64,000 nucleotides of DNA from Heloderma charlesbogerti (taxonomy: Eukaryota > Chordata > Lepidosauria > Squamata > Helodermatidae), in assembly GCA_026122225.1 (NCBI GenBank), contig JANEZZ010000399.1:1684001-1748000 (forward strand), read 5' to 3'. The translations under genes were made by a program, and so were the position numbers. This document shows positions 12,601 through 24,470 of the stretch, piece after piece (position 1 is the stretch's first letter; each line of letters begins with the position of its first letter). The notes below the pieces were generated by a model. That model worked only from the letters and a program-made list of their open reading frames with translations, was not told the origin of the DNA and did no database searches.

Positions 12601-13397
12601 AAATATTTTCAGCTTTTGAGAAGTATTTTTGAAATATATATATACACAGTATTGTGTTTTATATACATACATCTATAAATAAAGCTCCTACTCCCTTTAT
12701 TTGCAGACCTTTTATGGCTGGAATATACTGGATGTAAACTGAAAATAACCGAAAATTAAAATCTAAGAAAGTCTCCCTCTAGCCCAAGATAATAAGAGGT
12801 TTTTAATAATGGTCAGGTTATTACAGTGAGTTGGAGGGGTTGTTTTGGGGAAGGGGGTTAAAGTGAAAAACTGTAATGAAGCTGTGGTTCTGTGTGATGT
12901 GGCGCTTGGTGAAGCAAGTGTGTGTATACGAAATCTTGATTTTAAGGTGTGAAATTACATAAAATAGATGGCTTTACAGGCTTAAAAGCAATGCAATCTT
13001 CTTTTTAAAGAGTCAGGCATATTTCCTAAGAGAAGAGAACAATTCCAAAGAAAAGGGAAAACCTTGTATTGAATCTTTGAAACTCCATTTCATATGAATA
13101 TGATCTCATAGTCTTTTCGGTTTAACTATCTATTTATTTCCTTAAACAAAGAACTAGTAAGTAGTGACAAAATGCTGCAACAATGCAGGGAATGATAGAT
13201 CTTCATGCTATAGCAACAGATCAAGCAAGTAACTCAGGGTGGTGCAACTGTGACCACTGAATACTACAAAGTCATCCCTCTTGTCTGTTCTACGCATCCA
13301 GTATTCAGAGATATAACTGACACTGGCCGGTAGCATGGAGGAGTACAGTCATATTTAATTTCTGTTCAGAAGCTCACTTGCAAAGACAAGGCCCACA

Positions 13398-13460
13398 CTA
13401 TTTATTTATTTTATTTATTTCATTTCTATACCGCCCAATAGCCAAAGCTCACACTGAGCT
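13398..13460 (-). mobile_element. L2-type LINE 3' end
   Basis: A TTTA-rich tract followed by CATTTCTATACCGCCCAAT and AGCCAAAGCTC is the reverse complement of the terminus of the L2-type copy at 14845-16232 (GCTTCGGCTATTGGGCAGTA, then TAGAAATGAAATG). It is strongly 5'-truncated. Confidence 0.8.
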
Positions 13461-13929
13461 TCATAAATGCTACTTACATTATGTTCATGAAAAGTGCTCA
13501 GTGTTATATAGGATTTAACATTCTTTCCAAATATTACTCCCATACATATGTAAGATGACAGTACACTTCAAAAGGCATAATACAAATGTCACCATGGCAG
13601 TTCCCTGTCACCACCTACCTATCTTTGTGTCTTCAGTCTTCATGGGAAGATCATTTTTAGTTTCATGCCCACCCTAATAGCCAAGTTCTATTAGTATCTC
13701 ACGGGGAATGTGCAGCTTCAGCAACAGTACAAAAGATATGACATATTAACTGTCTCAAGGCATAAAACTGAAGTTCATAACTAATTGATTAATGGGCACT
13801 TCAAATTGGCTTGACTGACAATTTGAGGTACTCAGTGCCCCAAACACTCCCTGAGTTGAGGACACTCAGAGGTCTTTAACTAAGAAGGAGCAAATGTGCT
13901 GTTTCAGAAGGCCACTTCCACCTGCCCAC

Positions 13930-14340
13930 AAAACATACTGAGGCCCCTTTTACAGATTCCTTGAGGGGCATGGCTCCTGCCCCATTTGCGATTGCTCATA
14001 ACACAAGCCCTGCTATTTATTTTTTTTTACTCTAGAGTAAGTGCAGGGCATTTGATCAAGATCAGAACCCTAGCTTGGTGGGTAAGGGACCTTTAACTTT
14101 TCCCCTCCTGCTATGGTCCTGATCCAGATTATGACCCCAACACTTCTAATGTATATTTCCAAATAGTGATCCATTAAAGCAAATTTTGTCAATATATATT
14201 TCAGGCAATATATATCCCCACAACTGGATTCGGACTGCAGCAAGGGGGGGGGGAATTAAAGCCACTCACCCACCCTACCCAGATCCCAATCCAGATCAAG
14301 GTCCCCATGCTTACTCTAGAAAAAGAGGTAGGTGCTAGCT
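13930..14340. repeat. Unidentified dispersed repeat, copy 1
   Basis: Features such as TACTCTAGAGTAAGTGCAGG, followed by GATCAAGATCAGAACCC and CTGATCCAGATTATG, recur in altered order and orientation at 33690-33860 (CTGATCCAGACTGGGCCC, TACTCTAGAGTAAAA). The family and its ends are not recognised. It could be a palindromic DNA element. Confidence 0.4.
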
Positions 14341-14544
14341 AAGCCTTTAAGTATATGTGCTTTGACTCTCATGCATATCAGGGTAGTCCAGCTGATGGCT
14401 CAGTTCTCATATCTGCAATGCTTGTTCTGATCCAGACATTTACTGCTTGGACTCTGTTGGTCACTAGCCTGGTCTTGCTGCGTTCAGAGTCACTTTGAGA
14501 GGGCCAGTTCATACACTACCTTTGTAAGATATGGATGCAACTGC

Positions 14545-14630
14545 AAATTCATTCATTCATGTTTATACCCTGCTTTTCAGCCAAGGTTGGCTCCCAAAGG
14601 AGCTTACAGTTACAATCCACATAAAGTGAC
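14545..14630 (-). mobile_element. LINE/SINE 3' terminus fragment
   Basis: ATTCATTCATTCATG tail, then TTATACCCTGCTTTTCAGCC and AAAGGAGCTTACAGTTACAA. This has the layout of a reverse-oriented L2/CR1-superfamily 3' end. The subfamily is not determined. Confidence 0.5.
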
Positions 14631-14710
14631 AGTATGTTAGGTGTATGTGGCTGGCTCCTACACTACTCTAGGAAAATGTATTATAGGATATAATATGCGT
14701 TATAAAATGG

Positions 14711-16003
14711 GTGGGTTGGATCACATGTATATCTATTATAAATGTGGGGGCTCGCTACTATAGTAGCAATAGCAACTCCAAAGAAGGGGAATGTTTGCAT
14801 GGGAAATACCTATATCATCTGGCCTACCCACATGATAAAAGCATCCATATATTGCAGAGGGACAGGGGGAGTGAGACCCTGTTGATTCTTCTGTACCTCT
14901 CAGTGGCTTTCGATACCATCGACCATGGTATCCTTCTGGATAGGTTGTCTGGGTTGGGAGTAGGAGGCACTGCACTACAGTGGTTCCGCTCCTACTTGGA
15001 TGGCTCATTCCAGAAGGTGGTGCTGGGGGATTATTGCTCTGTGCCATGGCAATTATGCCATGGGGTTCCACAGGGCTCGATTTTATCTCCCATGCTGTTT
15101 AACATCTACATGAAACCGCTGGGGGAGGTTATCCGGAGGTGTGGACTGAGGTGCCATCAATATGCGGATGACACCCAGTTCTACCTCTCTTTCTCATCAA
15201 AACCAGGTGAGGCAGTGGCTGTTCTGAATCGGTGCCTGGGCACGGTAATGGACTGGATGAGGGCCAATAAACTGAAACTCAATCCAGACAAGACGGAGGT
15301 ACTGTTAGTGGGTGGTTCGTCTGCCTGGCTAGGTGATATTCAACCTGTTCTGGAGGGGGTTGCACTCCCCCTAAAGGATCACGTTTGTAGTTTGGGGGTG
15401 CTCTTGGATCCAGAACTGTCACTTGAGGCACAGGTGAACTCAGTGACACGGAGCACTTTTTATCAGCTTAGGCTGGTATACCAACTATGCCTTTATCTGG
15501 AAAGAGATAGCCTAGCTACAGTTATCCATGCTCTGATAACTTCTCATCTGGATTACTGCAATGTGTTACATGTGGGGCTGCCTTTGAAAACGGTCCGGAA
15601 ACGTCAGCTGGTCCAAAATAGGGCAGCAAGATTGTTAACAGGGACTGGCCAGCAAGCTCATATTACGCCAGTACTTTTCCAGCTGCACTGGCTGCCAGTC
15701 CATGTCCGGGCCAGATTCAAAGTGCTGGTATTAACATTTAAAGCCCTTAACAGCTTGGGGCCAGGTTATCTGAAGGATCGCCTCCTCCCATATGTGCCTG
15801 CCCGGACTTTAAGATCATCGTCAGCGGCCCTTCTCCATGAGCCCCTGCCAAAGGAAGTGAGGTGGGTAGCTACTAGGAGGAGGGCTTTTTCTGCTGTGGC
15901 ACCCCGGCTCTGGAATGAGCTCCCTGGTGAGGTTCGCCTGGCACCTACATTGTATTCCTTTTGGCACCAGGTGAAGACCTTTTTATTTTCCCAGGCATTT
16001 TAG
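14711..16003 (+). pseudogene. L2-type reverse transcriptase frame, 430 codons, motif A damaged
   Basis: The first 45 or so codons are flanking sequence that happens to be open. LINE-derived protein starts near residue 48. Visible RT features are motif A as LYLSVAFDTIDH (residues 61-72), HGVPQGSILSPMLFNIY (117-133), motif C YADDTQ (151-156), and KLNPDKTEVLLVG in the thumb side. The C-terminal half contains NRAARLLTGTG and LHWLPVHVRARFKVLVLTFK, typical of this clade. Related elements have LDLSxAFD in motif A; here the first aspartate, the metal-binding one, is tyrosine (TAC codon), so the enzyme would be inactive even if expressed. The endonuclease domain is absent. The long undamaged frame suggests a fairly recent insertion. 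Confidence 0.85.
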
Positions 16004-16232
16004 CTTTCTAAACTTTTAGCTTTGCTGTTTTAAATCTGTATTTTAAACTCCTGCACTGCTGCTAGGTTTTATTGTGGTTGTAGTGTTATATTGTGGTTTT
16101 AATGTTCTATATATTTTAAATTGTTTTATTGTGTGCTGTTTGGTTTTAATTTTTGTGAACCGCCCAGAGAGCTTCGGCTATTGGGCAGTATAGAAATGAA
16201 ATGAATGAATGAATGAATGAATGAATGAATGA
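14845..16232 (+). mobile_element. L2/CR1-superfamily LINE, 5'-truncated
   Basis: A 5'-truncated non-LTR retrotransposon. It starts within the RT domain (about 14845, just before motif A), runs through the RT and C-terminal region to a stop at 16001-16003, then a 3' UTR containing CCGCCCAGAGAGCTTCGGC, and ends in (GAAT)n at 16197-16232. The ending, the absence of poly(A) and the RT motifs are those of reptilian L2-like elements. Fragments of the same type occur at 13398, 31625, 32222, 53995, 57072, 57888 and 58740. Confidence 0.88.
16197..16232 (+). repeat. (GAAT)n tail of the L2-type LINE
   Basis: About eight GAAT units directly abut the LINE 3' end. Short tandem tails are normal for L2-like elements. 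Confidence 0.9.
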
Positions 16233-16513
16233 ATAAAACATATATTATCTGTGAAGCTTTGTGGCATCAACTATATCACAAAAGGCAATGTATAAAACAC
16301 TTCCGACTCTGCCTGGTTAACAGGTTGCCTAGCTTGCTCTTTCATTCTCTTGACAGTTTGGCTATATTCTGCTTTTATAACCTCAGGGATCTTTCTTTCT
16401 CCCCTGGGGCTTCCATTCTTGACCCCCAGTTTATACTCTGTTTTGGACTGACATCCTCATTCCTGACTGACCTGCTCCCCAGCAATGTTTTCAGTCTCCT
16501 CACCTACTTTCTT

Positions 16514-16575
16514 ATCTGGCATACCTTACAGTGCTGTTATATATCCTTATAATAGCACTGTAAGGTATGCCAGAT
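16514..16575. repeat. Perfect 22-bp inverted repeat with 18-bp loop
   Basis: Left arm 16514-16535 (ATCTGGCATACCTTACAGTG plus CT) and right arm 16554-16575 are exact reverse complements. The 18-base spacer (16536-16553) is AT-rich and itself partly self-complementary. It could be the loop of a foldback transposon, a hairpin RNA source or a recent inverted duplication. No family is recognised. Confidence 0.9.
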
Positions 16576-16655
16576 CAGAAATGTTGAACACTGAAATGTG
16601 TATGTCAGGTAAGGTATTCAAGATCAGAAATGTTGAGCACTGAAATCACTTTGTA
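16576..16655 (+). repeat. Imperfect direct repeat next to the hairpin
   Basis: AGATCAGAAATGTTGAACAC followed by TGAAAT is repeated about 45 bp downstream as AGATCAGAAATGTTGAGCAC then TGAAAT. The intervening TCAGGTAAGGTATTC also echoes the hairpin arm. This looks like a small tandem duplication of the hairpin's right flank. Confidence 0.7.
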
Positions 16656-19254
16656 AGTGCAGAGTAGTGGTTAATTACTGGTAACCAAAAGATACCATCG
16701 CACTCCAGAACAATCTATGACTTTCTGATACTCTACTGCAGTGGTTTTCAAACAATGTTCCAGAAAAAACTGAAGTATCTTTGCTACTTATTAGGGGTCC
16801 CTCAGTAGGAAGATCATTACAGATTACCAACCTACCCCAAGGTTCACTCAGTCTTACTGGACAAAAAAAACCCTTGGCTTTTTGTATCAGGAAGGATAAT
16901 TTTACCACGCATCAAATGCATATGTGTGGTGAAATGGTCATCTGTAATCATCCAAAGAAAGATAATCTTGCCGGCTACTACAGATCTTTTCCTACAAGGC
17001 TCAGCTTATGAGAATGCTGGATGTGTTTAGAGCACACTCTCATTGCACACAGGAAAACAACAACGCCCAACAGGACTGACCAGTGCAAAGCAACAACAGC
17101 TTTGCACCCTAGAAGGTTCTGTGGTATATTCTACCACACACAGGTGTTCTTCAGGAGCCAAACCAATGTGGAAAGGTTCACTAAAAGTAGAAAAGTTTTC
17201 AAATCACTGCTCTGTGGTAAGAAATACATATATTCCCCCTGTGTTTAAGTGAAACTAAACCATCCCCATTTCCCAGTGGATCTTTGAAGCTAAAATTATG
17301 ATGTATATTTTCTATGTAGGCCAAACACCAGTGGGGTGCATATTTTTCTATCCAACCTTTATAGTGATTTTCTCTACTGCAGAAATGAAATGATATTCCA
17401 ACCTCAAAAAGAATGCTTAAGGTGATGATGAAAAACTAATTTGTTTATTAATGCAGAGTCAAGATGTTTGCCTTTATTAGTTAAACAGTAGAACTGAAGT
17501 AATTATGCCTGCTCTTTAAAAAAAATATTGTGCAATTATAACAAAGGAACAGTATGCAGCTAAAGCAATGTACTTTACGTATCCTTGCACATTACAACGT
17601 ATCCTTGCACATTACAAAACTACCTCTGGTTCAGCCCAATATTATGATTCATCTGACATACAGAAGCATGAAATGTGGAAGCCGATGGTGGTTAATTTAT
17701 GAAATTCGCTCTAGTGAAAAACCTTGGAAGAATTCCCCACTATTTCCCCAGCAATGGCCCAATCAAGAAGCATCACCAACAGCACTAAATATGGTTGATC
17801 TACCGCCAGTCTGGTAATGAGCAGATGTACCCTAAAAGCAATTTCTTCATTTTACATGAGATTTCTATATTTGTTCCTACACAGAAGACATAACATTTGC
17901 ATCTTGGGAGAAGTTAAAGAGAAATGAATTGGGATAAGAGCGAAATTATATGTACAGCGGTTAAATGCCGGCATGCTTTTGGGCAAGACCGTACACTTGA
18001 CCCAAGCTGAAGGTTCAAATGTTAATCCATTTCTATGACAAAGATCAAGCTCCACGATTGCTTTTTATCCTCCTCATAATAGAAGCAACAGTTGTAAACC
18101 ATGATGTTATAGTTCAAACAATCCCCCAACCCCCAAGACTGCAAATTTATTATAGCATTCATCTCCAAGACAAAAGACCTGGTGTAGGAAAAAAGCTCTT
18201 TTTAGCAAAAAGCATGGTTGTTATTTATGGCTCAGATGTGAAGAATGAGTTTAGGGAATTTATCAGAGATGAAGGTATGAAATGTTTTAGCTTGTTCTTC
18301 TTTCTCTAATCCATAAACCATTTTCTCAGCCACCCAAGTGAATTCTAATGGAACAGGAGTGATGAAATAATATTTTCCTAGCTCTTTAACACTTTGTCTA
18401 CTATGTGTACTGTGCAACTTGTTCAGGGAAAATGCAGGGGCTCAGAGTCACATATATTGTAAATCAGGAAAACTGACTCGATGAGGGGAAAATACCCCTG
18501 TTAAATAGCCTTATGAAAGGTTGTAATAGAATCCTTATGGATTCATGTACCACGAGCCTTTATATTTTTAAAAAACTTTTAGAGCTGCTATTTAGCAGCT
18601 AGGCTAATGTCAGTGTAAAATGATTTCCCATGGACATGTGCTGTAATTTATGCTTGATCCACATGGTTGGGACAGATATATCCCTCTTATATACATGGGA
18701 TAAAAATATAGGATAAAAACAGTTTCATTGAATTAATAGGTTTTCTAACCTTTATTTTATAGGGAAAACAATAGCTCCTTTGGTGGCTAGCACACTTCTA
18801 CTGGATGTTGTGGTAACATTGTAATACCAAATGTGCAGCAGAGCTCAACTTGTGCTGACAACAGTCCCCAAACACTGCACAGCATAGACTACTAGAGATA
18901 GAATTGTCATAGGATGAGCATTTTTCCAGTGGCAGGCATGCACTCATTGGGTCCTGAGGCTTGGTCTTAAGTTTAAAAAAACAGATTAGACTAATTCATG
19001 GAGGATAGGTCTATTGATGGCTACTAACAATGGGGGTGAAATAAAATCTCCATGATCAGAAGCAGTACATCTCTGAATACCTGGGACAGACAACAAGGGA
19101 TAGCCATCATTTTCATGCACTGCTGTTGAACATCTAGGCTGGTCCAGCAAGGTTCTTTTTCCATGTTTAGTTACTCAATAATCTCCCGTTTGGCCACTTC
19201 TGCCCTTATTCCTTCTACCCATGAATGCTAGGAACATGCTGTCTGCTGTCACAG
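16656..19254. other. Unclassified intergenic sequence
   Basis: About 2.6 kb with no gene I can support. Several 60-100 codon frames have no domain. A tandem 20-bp duplication (GTATCCTTGCACATTACAA) occurs at 17578-17617. Confidence 0.5.
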
Positions 19255-19538
19255 TCTCCCAGCCCAAACCCATCTAATACCACTGAGTTTAATGGGACTT
19301 ATTCTCAAGTGTGTGTATATACATGAGTTAGCAGCCTCGACTCTCTTTCTGTGTCATTCCATTCAACAGCGTGGCACCTGCTGCTGCCACTTCACCTCAT
19401 GAAATGGGCTGTAGCCCATAAAAGCTTATGCCAAAATACATTAAATAGGATTGTCATTTTTCCCATTGCTCTCACTAAAATAACTGAGGTCCTGCAAGAA
19501 TGAGAAAAGCCTTTATTATATCATTGTCCATTTTGTTA

Positions 19539-20122
19539 CCGTATTTTCTGGTGTATAAGATGACTGGGCATATAAGACGACCCCCAACTTTTCCAGTTAA
19601 AATATCACGGCAAGCGATGTACCTTACTGGCGATTGGCTGGTTGTTGTATACAAAGCCTGCTTGGATTGGTCAGCTCTCCCTGCCTGCCCAGCCCTCCCT
19701 GTCTCCAAGACTATCATAGCAGTAGCGCAAACACGCCTCTTTTTTCCATACCCTGGGCGTCCCGGACGCCTGCAGCTTGCTCCGCCCTTCACTTACACCT
19801 TCCCGGTGAGGCGCCCCCTCACCTCGTCATCGGGACCGCGTTAAGTCACTTCTTTCCACGAATCCTGGTGAGTGGATTTTCTTCTACCATACTTGTACAG
19901 CGCCACCCTTGCTGCTTTCATACGGTCGCCGCATACGGTGGGGATGCGGCCGTGGCCGTTTTTGAGCTCCCCCCACCATATGCGGCGACCGCAGATTCTC
20001 CAGTCCGGCTCGGAAGTTTCAGCACCCGACCTGTAAGATGACCCCTGGCGTATAAGATGACCCCCGACTTTTGAGAAGATTTTCCTGGGTTAAAAAGTCG
20101 TCTTATACGCCAGAAAATAGGG
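19539..20122. mobile_element. TA-flanked non-autonomous DNA transposon with long terminal repeats
   Basis: The left terminus CCGTATTTTCTGGTGTATAA (then GATGAC) is matched by the right terminus, whose reverse complement reads CCCTATTTTCTGGCGTATAA (then GACGAC). TA lies on both sides (19537-19538 and 20123-20124), as in Tc1/mariner-type insertion. Subterminal copies of the TATAAGATGACCCCC motif occur near both ends. The interior holds a GC-rich inverted repeat (near CGGTCGCCGCATACGGTGGG and CACCATATGCGGCGACCG, 19923-19992). There is no transposase. Open frames of 105-135 codons on both strands here are composition effects. Confidence 0.8.
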
Positions 20123-20124
20123 TA

Positions 20125-22440
20125 CTTTAATTATCTCTTTTTCTTAAGGCCAGAGGACTAAAGCCACTTCTTTCAACACTAGTATTCCACCACCACCACC
20201 ACCACCCCATGTTGACACTGAGGCTTATCTGTTACCTGCATAAAGTACGGGACAGTGGAAACATTTGTTAGTACATAGCATGGACAGGCATCATATTGAC
20301 TCACTACCATCCTATGTCACAACTGTTGTTGTTTCTGCACACAGATGTGCCACAGGTTTTTGGCTTGATATCTGAAGTGGCAAGAGTCATACATAAGTAA
20401 TAGATATGTATACACACATAAAAGCTGGATTAAGATTCACAAACCTACTTTCAATGACAGACAAATGGATGAAATTATTTCTTTTGATTAGGAAAAAGTG
20501 TGTTTATCTCGCAACTATATATAGTAGAACCTAAAGTCCTAAAGCCCAATTTTAATATCCATATGCTTTCAGCCGAGTCCTAGGAAGCATATGGTAGTTG
20601 TGGGGAGGACTGATATTTTCTGGCTCCTCACAGTTTGCCAGACTTGTGAATCTTGTGAATCCTCTTGTGAATCCTCTGGCCCTGCTTTTGCTAATGCTTA
20701 ATAACTGATTGATAAACTTTCAGTAAGCATACACTTAAATAAATATTCTTGTGCTTTAATTAAAAAATGCATAAATATATTATTGCAAAGATAAAACAGT
20801 TCTTTTTCTTAATGCTAGCTCATGCCATGTGGAATTTTCCCCTTAATTTCTATTAATTTTTTGGAAAGTTCTACCCTATGGTGTGAGATAGCCATGGGAA
20901 CTCCACAGACTATTTCAGATAATACAGTTTCCAAACAACTTTTGTGCATTTTGTGCATTTCTTCCTTGGTCCCATTCCTACTTGCTTGTGCAATTGTTTG
21001 CACATCCAACTGTGGCTCCTGAAAAGTTCCACACTAATTGCTTTTTATTTAGTCCATGTACAAAGGTGGCAAAGAACAACACTGAAACAGCGACATTTTC
21101 TCTCCATCGCCACTGCAAGTCTGGAGAAATCCCTTTGAAAACCCCTTCTCAATTTCACCTCTACAATGAAGGAGGTCCTCCCAACTTGCTGCAGAGGTGT
21201 GTGGGGTGGCAGTGGTGAAAGAAGCTGGTCATTCTCATTGCTAATCTTTGAAGCCCTTTGTACACAAAGTTATGCAAAATGTTGCACATCCAACTACATC
21301 TAATTTATTTACGCTAAGGAACATGCACAAGAATGTTTACATCCAGCCACTAATACCTGCCCATAGCAGAAATTACATACATAAGGAAGGCCCAGGATAT
21401 TTGTCAGCACCAGTGGAAAACAGGTACCTCCAAAAGAAATTGATCTTGGCAAATTATCACAGCACTCTGACTTCACCATACAAATGCTTACATGATTTAA
21501 TATGAAATGCCTATCTATACAGATATTAATCTGATCTACATGAAAAATGCTAAAATCGGAGCAAAATCCATATTTCACAGGGAGAAAAAATATTTACTCA
21601 CTATATTTGAACAGGCAAGAATCTTATGTAAATCTTTATTATGGAAGCCCATGCTGCACTCGTCATTAACCACATGAAATTCCCATATAAAGGTAAGAGC
21701 AGGATCAGAATGGCTAGTGCAGCCTGCATGCCAGTCATAATTATGTGAGAGCAGGATCCTATGAAGGCTACAAAACACCCATGCTACAAATTTAAACAAG
21801 ATCAGAACTGGTTCATCTGTCATGCAGAAGAACTCCTAATTTCCTCTAAGTAGGTGTCCTTGCCTTTGCTTCGGCTGCTTTTTAGTCAAACCCTCTCTTC
21901 CTAGTGCACAACCACCTTCTCAACTGCACCTGGAGCCTGGACAAAGGGATGTACCAACTCAGATTAATTAGCACAAGAATAGCCAGCCTTAGGCAGCCTT
22001 AGGCAGCTATCAATGAGTGCTAAGGGACAGCTCCCATTTGTGACCACTTCAGGCCTATGTTTCTGCAATGACAAGGCATGAAAAGGTGGGAGGCAGCAGC
22101 CAGTGATTGCACCTGCTACTCCATCTATATAGGTGACTCTCCTTACTATCTCTAGCTGTGCATTTAATGTAAGAAACAACTGCTGAGAGGCCCACATACT
22201 CTAGTAGGTTGACTGCAATGTATCTTATGACTCCCAGTGCTCTGGCAAGATTAAGTTTGGTCACTTTCTTAAAGCTCCTCATTTCTTGAGGTAGTATTCT
22301 ATCCAGTCCTGCACTATCCTGCCCACATTTGGTGGTTGCCTCTAGCATCACGGCATCCATTCACTCTGTCCCAATCTCATCCCTATTCACTGTGTCCCAT
22401 TTCCTTTCTCCTACTCCCTCTGGAATCGCTGATCCCTCCC
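20125..22440. other. Unclassified intergenic sequence
   Basis: It contains a (CAC)n tract near 20190-20208 and no assignable gene. Numerous overlapping frames of 64-100 codons on both strands have no domain, start context or splice pattern suggesting a real protein. Confidence 0.5.
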
Positions 22441-22449
22441 TTTCAACTC

Positions 22450-22960
22450 CATGAAATCTTCTTTTCTTGATATCTCCACTGCCCTCAATGAAACCAGTTT
22501 TTCCCTCTCAGACACAGTCACTATTTCTCCCCTCCTCTTTGCCTCCTCTTCCCTATATATCATACTGAAGGCCTTAACAGAGGTGTTGACCTCCTTCCCA
22601 AAAGCTGCTAGCTTAATCCCCTGCCCACCCCACACCACCCACTGCTTTTCAACCTTCAAAGTCCACAATTCTACTGCACACCGCTGGCAACCTCTGTTTT
22701 TGTTTTAGACCTGAAACATGGATCACCTTCTTCCTCTCACAATACCCCAATCTTCCTTCAACATTTATGCTGATTAGAGACCCAGGTGGCTCCTGCTTCC
22801 TCTACCTGACCCACTCCTCAATCTTTGCTTTAGGGCTGACTCACTCATTCATTGCCTTGGGGACTCTCTTGATCCTGTTTTCACTGAGCTGCTATCACTG
22901 ACTTCTCTGCTGTGGATTTCCCCTGTCTGACCATCATGTCTCCTTCAACACTGCACATAC
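22450..22960 (+). mobile_element. Possible degenerate LINE endonuclease remnant
   Basis: Translated across broken frames, the segment gives ETWIT-like sequence near 22710 and VDFPLSDHHVSFNT near 22912-22955. TW(L/I) followed about 70-80 residues later by SDHH is the pattern of apurinic-type endonuclease domains of non-LTR retrotransposons, where the SDH motif is catalytic. Frames are disrupted several times and most of the region is pyrimidine-rich, so the match is suggestive only. Confidence 0.4.
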
Positions 22961-23164
22961 GCCACCATCCCTATGCAGTCTAGCTTCATGTGGGGTGGTA
23001 GAGAAAGATGGGGAGGATGTGGTAGCACAGAGTGAGAAAGGGGAGGGGTAGCACAGAGTAAGCAATGCAATCCTGTAACCTCTGCCTAGCCTTGGCTGTG
23101 GCCCCTGATTGCCTTTTCCCATGGGTCAAAGGAAAAACCTTCCCCACCTCTGACCTAAATCAGG

Positions 23165-23590
23165 GTGATGGACTTCAGAGAGAAAGTAAGTGTTAGGAGG
23201 AGCTCTGCCCTGACTCATTGCCAGCATAACAGTCCCCGACAGATTACCCCTAACAGAATGCAGCACTTGATGCAAATCACCTTATTAAACACTTACCTCT
23301 TAATGCACAACATAGCTAAATCGAAGCTACTTGGATTTAAGCCAATTTATCAGCTTCGCAATTCCGAAAGTTGTAATTGTACAATGTTGTGGGCTGCAGA
23401 CAGACACGCATATTTACCACAAGTACATATTGATGTAGAGCACCCTCTCTCTCTTGCTACTCTATTAGCATTTGATTACATTGCGATGCATTATGTGCTG
23501 TATGTTATTGTGCATTTTGCATTTTTACTGGATTTTTTTAAAGACATTGATGCTTTCCTTCTTCTACTGTTTCATTCAAATAATTCCTGA
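23165..23590 (+). other. Unrecognised 141-codon open frame
   Basis: This is one of the longer frames outside known retroelements. I recognise no domain. The C-terminal third is hydrophobic (IAMHYVLYVIVHFAFLLDFF) and could be read as a membrane segment. There is no Kozak-like start, poly(A) signal or splice context that supports a gene. The DNA itself keeps several CpGs in an AT-rich setting, so it may instead be a conserved non-coding element. Most likely not a protein gene. Confidence 0.2.
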
Positions 23591-24059
23591 ACTACAATTT
23601 ATAACTGTATTACAGTACTTTACCCTGACACAGAAATGAAAGTTAATTAGTTTCTATGACGACCTGCTGCATAAAAGGACCACAGGTTCTTTCACATTTG
23701 TAAATACTTAACAACTTAGTATTCAGAGAGCAGGGTATGTCAGCATTAAGTACAAATAGTATGAATTTGTTTTTCTACGACAGAAAAAGAGACTTCAGCC
23801 AGATGACATTATTCATTAGAGCAGGCATTTGTCAGTGAATAGGTGAATTCCAACTTATTTTTCTGTTTTTCTTAGCTTTTATGGAAGACTCTGAGCTAGT
23901 GTTAGGTAAAAGTATTCAGATACTAATCAATGTTATTTTTAAGTTTCAAGTGAATTTATACAGACATGTTATTGAAATAAACATATTTATTCCCATGCCA
24001 CAAGATAACTTACACACAGCCACTGCATTTATTTGCTGGTCTTTAAATCCCATACATAC

Positions 24060-24320
24060 AGGAAGAGTCAAACCAGAGTTCCTGTTTCACACCTCATGGC
24101 CTTGCTGGGTTGTGTAGCTGCTCCTACCAGCAGCAGGAGTGATCAGGCAGTGTGCACCAGCATGCTTGCTCGGTTCCAATAACCCAGAATTTCAAAAAAA
24201 TTCTAGGTTATTGTGATGTGTGTACGAGGCCATTATGTGCATGTCTTGGCAGTGTGCGTGCATCCAAATTCCCACTATTCATATGAGATTTTAAGTCTAG
24301 TGATTGTGTGAACCAGCCCA
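24060..24320. mobile_element. Possible foldback element of the GGTTCACAC family
   Basis: The right end GTGTGAACCAGCCC (near 24306-24319) equals the reverse complement of the left end of the element at 43343 (GGGCTGGTTCACAC). The left end, CCTGTTTCACACCTC near 24080, is a weaker partner. The internal AATAACCCAGAATTTC / ATTCTAGGTTATTG pair (24178-24214) forms a short hairpin. Confidence 0.45.
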
Positions 24321-24470
24321 TAGTTGCAAAACATCCACCTGGCCATTATCACAAACATCTTCACCACAAAACTTGTGGGATGAATGAATCAGCTTTACAC
24401 ATGCCTGTGGTCCACTTCCATTCCTATTTTCAGTGTCCTCCATCCACCAGAAAAGATCACCCTAAGGAAA

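Noticed and set aside
19475..20041. Protein-coding exon pair at the GC-rich segment
   Set aside because: The region lies between transposon termini and its frames on both strands follow from the inner palindrome.
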